Assembly: GCA_026014515.1 (NCBI GenBank)
Contig: JAOZIG010000092.1
Location: forward strand, 1 to 14,525
Direction: 5' to 3'
DNA length: 14,525 bases
Source: Candidatus Bathyarchaeota archaeon
Lineage (GTDB): Archaea; Thermoproteota; Bathyarchaeia; TCS64
The notes under the pieces are model-generated. The model did not search any database. It was not told where the DNA came from and saw only the letters and a program-made list of their open reading frames with translations. The translations under genes and the position numbers were made by a program. This document shows positions 7,096 through 12,166 of the stretch, piece after piece. Within the stretch, counting starts at the first letter, position 1; each line of letters starts with the position of its first letter.

Positions 7096-7126
7096 ACCAC
7101 TGGATCGTCTCAGAGGCAAATACGCC

Positions 7127-7138
7127 ACAATATATTGT
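7127..7138 (-). promoter_or_regulatory. Palindromic TATA box upstream of the YkgJ-type gene
   Basis: ACAATATATTGT is a perfect 12-bp palindrome with a TATA core. A start about 26 bp downstream (near 7106) would leave an 11-nt leader before the ATG at 7095. Confidence 0.5.
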
Positions 7139-7155
7139 TAGCGGATTTTTGAAAA

Positions 7156-7283
7156 GGTGGCTACCAGCTTTCGCGATTTCGCGTAGCCGAAGACAACACT
7201 AATGTCGCAAACGGAGCGTGGTTTAACTTCCGAGTTCGGAATGGGTTCGGGTGGGTCCCACGCCCTTTGGCCGGTTACCAACC
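7156..7283 (-). rRNA. rrf: 5S ribosomal RNA
   Basis: The minus strand reads CCCGAACCCATTCCGAACTCG then GAAGTTAAACC, the hallmark central arm of 5S rRNA. The ends can pair as helix I: GGUUGGU.ACC at the 5' end (7283 downward) with GGUAGCCACC at the 3' end (7156-7165), with one bulge. The implied length, about 128 nt, is a little over the usual 120, so the ends are approximate. It stands alone: no 16S, 23S or tRNA is adjacent on this strand. A TTTAAA box at 7304-7309 is about 25 bp before the 5' end, so it probably has its own promoter. A T4 run follows the 3' end. Confidence 0.9.
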
Positions 7284-7291
7284 ATACAACC

Positions 7292-7633
7292 CTAGGGCTT
7301 TTCTTTAAACGTTTCGGTGGGGTCTATATACTGGAATTCCACGACCCAGATGTACATCTCGGGGTCATATTCCCCGTATATCTCGGTCCATATATTGATG
7401 AACTCTGTTTTTGTCTTGAATCCTTCTCTTTTGACTTCATCTAGTGTGATGTCGCCAAGGTATTGCTGGTAGATATCAACTATGAATATCTTGTCTGGTA
7501 GGGTTGTTCGATAATTCTCTCTCAGATTGTATTTTTTCCCTATTTTGAGTCTTGGTTGTTTTAGTCGTCGGGTCTGGGTTTTTGCGCCAGATCTTATTTT
7601 GTTGATGAATTGTCTTTTGAATAGGAGCGTCAA
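7292..7633 (-). CDS. ASCH-domain protein
   Basis: ASCH domains have a PUA-like fold and are predicted to bind RNA, with some members acting as ribonucleases or amidohydrolases. The 113 residues are almost all domain: LLFKRQFINKIRSGAKTQT at the start is followed by GKKYNLRENYR, LGDITLDEVKREGF and a closing IWVVEFQYID strand, as in archaeal ASCH proteins. The start is TTG at 7633; an in-frame stop (7652-7654) lies 18 bp before it, so no longer form exists. The gene ends 8 bp before the 5S rRNA 5' end, and the last codons contain the likely 5S promoter. Function in this cell is unknown; a link to rRNA is only positional. Confidence 0.85.
   Translation of the reverse strand: MTLLFKRQFINKIRSGAKTQTRRLKQPRLKIGKKYNLRENYRTTLPDKIFIVDIYQQYLGDITLDEVKREGFKTKTEFINIWTEIYGEYDPEMYIWVVEFQYIDPTETFKEKP
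7304..7309 (-). promoter_or_regulatory. TATA box for 5S rRNA inside the ASCH coding region
   Basis: TTTAAA is centred about 24-25 bp upstream of the inferred 5S 5' end at 7281-7283, normal archaeal spacing. A second TATATA lies at 7325-7330. Both are within the last codons of the ASCH gene. Confidence 0.5.
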
Positions 7634-7728
7634 GTGTGGTTTTGTTTGTTTTTATTTGGTTTAGTCATTGTGTGTATTTTTTTAATTTCTATTAGAGACA
7701 CGGTATTTTTTGGAGATAAATTCCAAGG

Positions 7729-7760
7729 TTTTATATCATAAAGAGAATGTTTTATATTTA
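7729..7760 (+). promoter_or_regulatory. Tandem TATA boxes before the gene at 7786
   Basis: GTTTTATAT occurs twice, at 7728-7736 and 7749-7757, 21 bp apart. Starts about 26 bp downstream fall near 7759 and 7781, both after the ATG at 7747, so the ATG at 7786 is the likelier initiator. Confidence 0.5.
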
Positions 7761-7785
7761 TCGTCATTTAAAACATACTATAATT

Positions 7786-8127
7786 ATGAGGGGTGCTCCA
7801 ATTCTACCTGATCACCCCAAAGTAGTATTGGATGGGAGCGCAGTAGTCATCCACTACGAAAACGGGGAGCGAGAAATTTGGGGATACGAACCTAATCTGA
7901 AGATTGCTAATGAGATAGCCTCAGATATTGAAATTGGGTTAAAAGCGATAAATTATGTCTCGCTTGAGTTAATGAAGGAGCTTAGTGAGTTAGCTGAGCA
8001 ACTCAAAACCCTCGGAGTTCCAGAAGAGTACATCAATGAGTATATCTATGAAGGGTACTGCAAGTTAGCGAAAAGGTTTCAAGAGTTGGATGCAAAGCCA
8101 AAGATTAGAAAAGAGATCGATATATAA
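7786..8127 (+). CDS. Hypothetical protein, 113 residues
   Basis: I do not recognise a family. The protein begins MRGAPILPDHPKVVLDGSAV and appears to have an N-terminal beta-rich part (VVLDGSAVVIHYENGEREIWGY) followed by amphipathic helices rich in Leu and Glu (about 40-100) and a charged tail. There is no signal peptide, membrane segment or cysteine cluster; one Cys lies near residue 91. The start at 7786 is preferred over ATG 7747 because two TATA-like boxes predict transcription starts downstream of 7747. The stop is 37 bp before the next small gene. The stretch is visibly richer in A+T than the housekeeping block. It could be an accessory regulator, but nothing in the sequence shows this. 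Confidence 0.6.
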   Translation: MRGAPILPDHPKVVLDGSAVVIHYENGEREIWGYEPNLKIANEIASDIEIGLKAINYVSLELMKELSELAEQLKTLGVPEEYINEYIYEGYCKLAKRFQELDAKPKIRKEIDI

Positions 8128-8128
8128 T

Positions 8129-8137
8129 AATTTTTAA
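8129..8137 (+). promoter_or_regulatory. TATA-like box of the winged-helix gene
   Basis: AATTTTTAAG, starting two bases after the preceding stop codon, is about 31 bp before the ATG at 8165. That predicts a leader of about 5 nt and supports ATG over the TTG at 8150. Confidence 0.45.
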
Positions 8138-8164
8138 GTAAAGGTTTGTTTGGTTTTATTGGTT

Positions 8165-8428
8165 ATGAAGGGAGATTTGACACAAAGTAAGAGAGGAAAA
8201 CTGATTCTTAGATATGTTTTAGACAAAGGGTTTGAGGGAGCCAGCATCAGGGAGATATGGAATGAGTTACGGGAGACTACTCACGATATCCCTATTGCAA
8301 CTATAATTAGCATTATAGATAGAATGGTCGAGTTAGGACAATTAATAGAGAAAAGAGAAGAAGGCACACAAGGTTATTTCCGCAGATTCTATGACCCAAG
8401 ATATGTGCAGAATGATAACAGTTCATAG
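8165..8428 (+). CDS. Small winged-helix DNA-binding protein, likely transcriptional regulator
   Basis: The 87-residue product reads as one winged-helix domain. A first helix is SKRGKLILRYVLDK, then comes a helix-turn-helix, ASIREIWNELRE followed by the recognition helix IPIATIISIIDRMVELG. A wing is formed by LIEKREEGTQGYFRRFYDP. The pattern resembles single-domain MarR/PadR/BlaI-type regulators, but I cannot assign a subfamily. ATG at 8165 is preferred to TTG at 8150 because of TATA spacing. It follows the unknown gene at 7786 by 37 bp and could regulate it; tRNA-Trp is 60 bp downstream with its own promoter. No ligand-binding domain is present. Confidence 0.65.
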   Translation: MKGDLTQSKRGKLILRYVLDKGFEGASIREIWNELRETTHDIPIATIISIIDRMVELGQLIEKREEGTQGYFRRFYDPRYVQNDNSS

Positions 8429-8454
8429 ACTCCGCTATTGCTGGTGGGGGTAAA

Positions 8455-8462
8455 CTTATATC
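8455..8462 (+). promoter_or_regulatory. TATA box of tRNA-Trp
   Basis: CTTATATC is centred about 30 bp before the first tRNA base (8489), giving a predicted 5' leader of about 5 nt for RNase P to remove. Confidence 0.55.
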
Positions 8463-8488
8463 TTGTTTTTGCATGCTCATGTGTTGGC

Positions 8489-8624
8489 GGGGCTGTGGTC
8501 TAGTGGCTATGACGTTGGGCTCCAGAATATCATAATCTATGAAAACCGACCCTTCGGGGGATGAGGAGTTTCTGGAGCTGGGGAAACCCAAATGCCGAGG
8601 GTTCAAGTCCTTCCAGCCCCACCA
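8489..8624 (+). tRNA. trnW: tRNA-Trp (anticodon CCA) with a 60-nt intron and encoded CCA end
   Basis: Exon 1 is 8489-8525 and exon 2 is 8586-8621; the CCA end is encoded at 8622-8624. The acceptor stem GGGGCTG (8489-8495) pairs with CAGCCCC (8614-8620). The D arm is GTC/GAC. The anticodon stem TTGGG (8515-8519) pairs with CCCAA (8587-8591), and the loop is CU-CCA-G|A with the anticodon at 8522-8524. The variable loop is ATGCC, and the T arm is GAGGG-TTCAAGT-CCTTC. The discriminator is A8621. Spliced length is 73 nt plus CCA. The intron lies between positions 37 and 38, the commonest archaeal site. A TATA box lies about 30 bp upstream and oligo-T runs follow. Confidence 0.95.
8526..8585 (+). 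other. Archaeal tRNA intron with structured core
   Basis: The intron interrupts the anticodon loop after G37. GGGG (8580-8583) can pair with C32-C35 to give a 4-bp helix. The AAA bulge (8584-8586) is then cut after its second base, as the bulge-helix-bulge rule for the archaeal endonuclease expects. On the 5' side the bulge would be A36-G37-A8526, but the outer helix is weak, so the motif may be relaxed. The core is a UUCG tetraloop hairpin (8550-8559) flanked by CCGA (8546-8549) and GATGA (8560-8564), resembling D' and C' boxes. The two hexamers CTGGAG and CTGGGG (8572-8583) are both complementary to the anticodon loop. Confidence 0.85.
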
Positions 8625-8631
8625 CCTCACA

Positions 8632-8644
8632 TTTTAAGTTTTTT
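8632..8644 (+). terminator. Oligo-T terminator after tRNA-Trp
   Basis: T4 (8632-8635) and T6 (8639-8644) lie 7-20 bp after the encoded CCA end, consistent with archaeal T-rich termination. Confidence 0.5.
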
Positions 8645-8683
8645 ATATGCAAAGTTAATTAATGGTTTATGTTTCCATATTCC

Positions 8684-8693
8684 TTTTTATAAT
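8684..8693 (+). promoter_or_regulatory. TATA-like box of the response regulator gene
   Basis: TTTTTATAAT is about 33 bp before the ATG at 8722, predicting a leader of about 6 nt for the two-component operon. Confidence 0.5.
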
Positions 8694-8721
8694 AAACTCA
8701 GTGTAAATCGCCGTATCAGAT

Positions 8722-9123
8722 ATGACGCCCCGTATTCTCATCGTGGATGACGATGAGGACATCCTAGAGCTATACAAGCTCATATTAGAAGATGAAGGAT
8801 ATAGGGTGGATACTGCGAAATGCGGTAGAGAAGCTTTAGAGAAAGCGTTGAAGGAAAGCTACTATCTTGCGTTACTGGACTTTGTTTTACCAGATATCAA
8901 GGGCACAGACATCGCTACAGAACTCTGCATCAAACAAAAGATCACAAAAATACTATTCATAACAGGCTATTCACATATTTTTGACTTCATTGACCCAATC
9001 TATAAGAAGAAATGCAAAGTCTTGCTGAAACCGGTCTCGGGTGAGACCCTTGTAGAGGAGGTCCGTGTAGCATTAGAGCCTGTAATGTTGTTTGATGTTC
9101 CAGAGTTGGTGACCACGATTTGA
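8722..9123 (+). CDS. Single-domain response regulator (REC only)
   Basis: This is a receiver domain that takes a phosphoryl group from a partner histidine kinase. All functional residues are visible in the 133-residue product: the acidic pair within VDDDED (Asp10-Asp11), the phospho-acceptor Asp53 in ALLDFVLPD, Thr81 in LFITGYS, and Lys103 in VLLKPVSG. No output domain follows; about 15 residues after the last helix end in LVTTI. It must therefore act by protein contact or pass phosphate on, as with many archaeal receivers. The stop overlaps the kinase start by 4 nt (TTGA), strong evidence that the two are co-translated partners. Confidence 0.93.
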   Translation: MTPRILIVDDDEDILELYKLILEDEGYRVDTAKCGREALEKALKESYYLALLDFVLPDIKGTDIATELCIKQKITKILFITGYSHIFDFIDPIYKKKCKVLLKPVSGETLVEEVRVALEPVMLFDVPELVTTI

Positions 9124-10934
9124 AGCTGAGGCTCAAACTATTCACGTTATTCAGTGTTACATATCTACTTATTTTCGGCGTAATTCAGCTGGCATCCAAC
9201 TCGGTTCTCCTTGGGGGCATGGAGGAACTTGAGAACATGGAAATTACTGGTGAGACAGCGACTGGAGTCGAATCTATGAAGCAGATGATATCTGATATCG
9301 ATGGCGCTACGATGCGATTATCGTCTTATGATAATGTCTTCCGTTTCACAAAGGCGCCTGATCTTGTTTCTGAGGAATATGTTTGGAGGGTTGTGAATGA
9401 CGCGGCGTTATCTGAGGCGGATATCAACTATCTTTTCATATTTGACCTGAATGGGGAGTCAGTTCTTGAGAGAGGATACGACCAAGGAACAAACACATTG
9501 GTTCCACAGGAACTAGTCAACTTTTTTGAGATGAACAGCATCCTTGTTGTACACCAGAAAGTAGACAGCAAGCTATCCGGGTTGCTAAAAACACCAGCAG
9601 GATTATGCGTGGCTTCTTCTCAGCCCATAAGTTCAGGAGAAGAAAATATCGTCGGATCGATGATAGTGTGCCGGATGATTGACACAGATGAAGGAAATGC
9701 CGATGCTCCGTCAATGAATGTTGATCTGATCCCATTGATAGAGGAAAAACAATCAGCCTATATTGAAAACATAATCAGCAGGATAACCACCGAAGAACCC
9801 ATACTCGTAGAGAAACTTGACGAAGAGACCATGAAAGGATACTCGGTTGTTAATGATCTCTATGGAAACCCAGCGATTTTAGTTATCGCAGAGGCTCCAA
9901 GGCTGATATACGGGATGGGGGTTAAGATGGTAAACTATTTCGTCCTATCATTCGTGTTAATCGGGATATCAATCGGCATGCTTGCGCTACTGGCTCTAAA
10001 CAGGCTGGTTGTGATGCCGTTAAGCAAGCTCAGTAAAGAAGTAGCCGAGATTAACCCCCAGACCATCAACGAAACAACAGTGGCATTTCAGGGTGACGAC
10101 GAGATAGCTCGTCTAAGCCAAGACATCGAGGAGATGCTCAAGACTCTTCGAGAGTACCAGAACAGGATTAAAGAAACTGAACGAATGGTCTCCATCGGTG
10201 CCACAGCTACAATGGTTGGCCACGATTTACGGAACCCGCTCCAAGTAGTAGTAATGTTGACGGATTTAATCAAGAAAAAGATCAACCGTCTCAGCGAGGA
10301 TGAACTAGATGAACAGCATCAGGAAATCCAGAGACTGACACACCGTATCAAGGAACAGGCAGTATACATGAACAAAATCGTCTCAGATCTTCAGGGGCTG
10401 ACTAAGGGATTGAGCCTTGAGGTGGAGGACGTATACTTAGTTGATCTCATTGAGGATATTATAGAGTCGGTGCAAATGCCTGAGACCATTTTACCCAAGG
10501 TCTATTTCGAGGATGATTTCCCAGAGATATTCGCGGATAGGGCAAAACTACAACGAGTGTTCACGAATCTGATTACAAACGCCGTGCAAGCCATGCGAAG
10601 CGGAGGAGAACTAGTAGTAAGAGGACATAGTGACGACGAGAAAGTCTATGTCAGCGTCATCGATACGGGGTGTGGTATAAGTGATTCAAACCTTGATAAG
10701 ATATTTGATCCACTCTTTACAACGAAAGCCAAGGGTACGGGGCTTGGGTTGACGGTATGTAAACGCATCGTTGAGGCTCATGGAGGAGAGATAGTTGTAA
10801 AGTCTCACATTGATGTGGGCACACGGTTCACTATTGGTTTACCTATTAAAAATGAGTCAAAATCATATGACCAAATAGCAGTTGGGTTTGACTATGCGAA
10901 TATAAGTGAGCATATATTGCCGAGCTGTCTCTAA
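9120..10934 (+). CDS. Membrane sensor histidine kinase with CHASE4-like extracellular domain and HAMP
   Basis: The 604-residue kinase has transmembrane helix 1 (about 7-30) and an extracytoplasmic domain (about 31-265) with NVFRFTKAP and NYLFIFDLNGESVLERGYD, reminiscent of CHASE4. Helix 2 (about 271-296) follows, then a HAMP linker (about 297-345). The dimerisation/phosphotransfer domain carries His368 in VGHDLRNPLQ. The HATPase_c domain has the N box NLITNAVQAM (Asn487), the G1 box DTGCGI (515-520), and FDPLFTTKAKGTGLGL with the G2 box (529-544). About 28 residues of unknown function follow the catalytic domain. The TTG start overlaps the response regulator stop by 4 nt. All catalytic motifs are intact, so an active kinase is expected; the ligand is unknown. 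Confidence 0.94.
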   Translation: MKLRLKLFTLFSVTYLLIFGVIQLASNSVLLGGMEELENMEITGETATGVESMKQMISDIDGATMRLSSYDNVFRFTKAPDLVSEEYVWRVVNDAALSEADINYLFIFDLNGESVLERGYDQGTNTLVPQELVNFFEMNSILVVHQKVDSKLSGLLKTPAGLCVASSQPISSGEENIVGSMIVCRMIDTDEGNADAPSMNVDLIPLIEEKQSAYIENIISRITTEEPILVEKLDEETMKGYSVVNDLYGNPAILVIAEAPRLIYGMGVKMVNYFVLSFVLIGISIGMLALLALNRLVVMPLSKLSKEVAEINPQTINETTVAFQGDDEIARLSQDIEEMLKTLREYQNRIKETERMVSIGATATMVGHDLRNPLQVVVMLTDLIKKKINRLSEDELDEQHQEIQRLTHRIKEQAVYMNKIVSDLQGLTKGLSLEVEDVYLVDLIEDIIESVQMPETILPKVYFEDDFPEIFADRAKLQRVFTNLITNAVQAMRSGGELVVRGHSDDEKVYVSVIDTGCGISDSNLDKIFDPLFTTKAKGTGLGLTVCKRIVEAHGGEIVVKSHIDVGTRFTIGLPIKNESKSYDQIAVGFDYANISEHILPSCL

Positions 10935-10987
10935 CCGGTTTTTACTGATTATTGTTCCATAGTAGGTTTAAAGTGGAAAACGGATTC

Positions 10988-10994
10988 AAGGAGG
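10988..10994 (+). promoter_or_regulatory. Strong Shine-Dalgarno site AAGGAGG
   Basis: This perfect anti-16S complement sits 6 nt before the TTG at 11001. It fixes that start and contrasts with the leaderless-looking genes around it, favouring translation from an operon message. Confidence 0.75.
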
Positions 10995-11000
10995 ATTAGA

Positions 11001-11564
11001 TTGAACTGGGTCTTGATAGTAGCAGGTCTCATACCACTCTGGGCAGCCTTGTTCATAGTCTTTTCAAATATGAGAGTACTCAAGGACGATACACCCGTTA
11101 TAATGCCTGAGGCTGAGCCTATGACACTTCAACCAGTTCAACCACAGAATACGCTGGAACTAGAATTAGCTGAAGAAACACCAAATAAACCCATCCCTGA
11201 GGAGAAAAAGAGCCTATTCGCAGGCTTACTCGGGAGATTCAAGAAAGAGGAAAAGGATGAGCTGACTCTTGAGGAGGAGATAGTGTTCGCAGAGCCAGAT
11301 ATAGAGAATGGTGGTTCGTTTAGTATCCCAAAGGGATTGAAGCGTATCTGGGGCGTCTCTTTGATTTTGGTGTTCATAGCTTGTCTGGCATATGGTAGCG
11401 ATATAGCGTTGGCTTATATCTTCAAGGAATATCGATGGGTTATAGGTACCACGAACCCGTGGAGTAGTCAGCTTGATACTGCTTCAATAGCTACAGCGGC
11501 TATTGCTGGTGTGGCAGTGATGTTTTCGACTCTTAAGACGGGCATCCATTTGATACGTAATTAG
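11001..11564 (+). CDS. Unknown three-helix membrane protein
   Basis: I do not recognise a family. The 187-residue protein has an N-terminal membrane helix (about 3-22) and a long acidic, proline-containing linker (about 28-110, many Glu) that includes a short basic amphipathic stretch (SLFAGLLGRFKKEEK). Two further membrane helices follow (about 116-139 and 158-179) around an aromatic loop. TTG at 11001 is supported by a perfect AAGGAGG 6 nt upstream. It lies 66 bp after the histidine kinase on the same strand and may belong to that signalling unit, but a T5 tract and TATA-like sequences in the gap leave a separate transcript possible. It has no catalytic motif. Confidence 0.7.
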   Translation: MNWVLIVAGLIPLWAALFIVFSNMRVLKDDTPVIMPEAEPMTLQPVQPQNTLELELAEETPNKPIPEEKKSLFAGLLGRFKKEEKDELTLEEEIVFAEPDIENGGSFSIPKGLKRIWGVSLILVFIACLAYGSDIALAYIFKEYRWVIGTTNPWSSQLDTASIATAAIAGVAVMFSTLKTGIHLIRN

Positions 11565-11585
11565 GCGATAAAGATTAGAATCGCC
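11564..11585. promoter_or_regulatory. Inverted repeat GGCGAT-N10-ATCGCC before the deformylase gene
   Basis: A perfect 6-bp inverted repeat (11564-11569 with 11580-11585) encloses an A-rich spacer that could be the TATA box (ATAAAGATTA). Its centre is about 27 bp before the ATG at 11602. It could be an operator or an RNA hairpin. Confidence 0.4.
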
Positions 11586-11601
11586 AGCAGGATCATTGTT
11601 T

Positions 11602-12123
11602 ATGGTTATTCGTGATACGGTTCTCCTTGGAGACCCCAGACTCAGAGAAATAGCTGAGCCAGTCATATTTGATAAGAAGCTACCACAGATGCTAGAAGAC
11701 CTGAAAGACACATTGACAGAGCACCAACGAGTCTATGGTATGGGCAGGGGAATCGCGGCTCCCCAGATAGGGTACAATAAACGAGCAGTCTACGTCAACA
11801 CACCCGGATATACAAGCTACCTCATCAACCCCGAGATAGTGTGGAGAAGCCCCGATACCTTTGAGGTATGGGACAGCTGTTTCAGTATGGAGGCAAAGTT
11901 CTTCGTAAAGATCACCAGAAACCGGAGCATCAAGGTAAAGTACGTTGACTCGGAGCAGGTTTTCCATAACGAGACTTTCAGCGATGGAATGAGTGAGTTG
12001 CTTCAACATGAGATAGATCACCTTGACGGAATCATGTGCAGTGACAGGTTGAGTGATCCAAGGAACATTGCTATGCGTCAGGAGTGGGAGAAGCGGTACC
12101 GTTCAACAGGGCTCGGTATGTAG
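11602..12123 (+). CDS. def: Peptide deformylase-like metalloprotein
   Basis: Peptide deformylase removes the formyl group from N-formylmethionine in bacteria and organelles. The 173-residue product has motif I as GRGIAAPQ (48-55) and motif III as QHEIDH (135-140), with the metal histidines His136 and His140 and catalytic Glu137. Motif II reads DSCFS (91-95) instead of the usual EGCLS: the metal ligand Cys93 is kept, but Glu and Gly are changed. The length is normal. ATG at 11602 is preferred; an in-frame TTG at 11596 would add two residues. Archaea initiate with unformylated methionine, so the substrate is uncertain, and transfer from bacteria followed by new use is possible. It stands alone, with its own putative promoter. 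Confidence 0.88.
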   Translation: MVIRDTVLLGDPRLREIAEPVIFDKKLPQMLEDLKDTLTEHQRVYGMGRGIAAPQIGYNKRAVYVNTPGYTSYLINPEIVWRSPDTFEVWDSCFSMEAKFFVKITRNRSIKVKYVDSEQVFHNETFSDGMSELLQHEIDHLDGIMCSDRLSDPRNIAMRQEWEKRYRSTGLGM

Positions 12124-12134
12124 GCTTCATAGCT

Positions 12135-12142
12135 CTTATAAC
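12135..12142 (+). promoter_or_regulatory. TATA-like box of the transglutaminase-like gene
   Basis: CTTATAAC is about 28 bp before the TTG at 12167, so the message would be essentially leaderless; this helped choose the start. Confidence 0.5.
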
Positions 12143-12166
12143 GCGGGATTCTATCAAAGTTTTAGT

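Noticed and set aside
7202..7444. Plus-strand 80-codon frame over 5S rRNA
   Set aside because: It lies across the 5S gene and the ASCH coding region on the opposite strand, and its first residues are the translated complement of 5S rRNA.
7631..7672. 12-codon ATG frame overlapping the ASCH start on the minus strand (stop TGA overlaps TTG)
   Set aside because: It is a lysine/asparagine-rich stretch of A-rich DNA, too short to judge and probably chance.
7747..7785. Earlier ATG for the 113-residue hypothetical protein
   Set aside because: Both TATA-like boxes predict transcripts that begin after it.
8526..8585. Calling the tRNA-Trp intron a definite box C/D guide RNA
   Set aside because: Box C is not found, box D is CTGG, and the fifth-base rule points to A36. 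It is kept only as a hypothesis.
8313..8630. Minus-strand 105-codon frame over tRNA-Trp
   Set aside because: Its start (MRWWGWKDLNPRH) is the well-known false translation of a tRNA 3' end. It runs through the tRNA and the winged-helix gene.
8489..8720. Integration (attachment) site at tRNA-Trp
   Set aside because: No second copy of the tRNA 3' end and no integrase were seen in the window.
12053..12166. N-terminal extension of the transglutaminase-like protein
   Set aside because: The extension overlaps the end of the deformylase gene, has no signal-peptide character, and lies upstream of the predicted transcript start.
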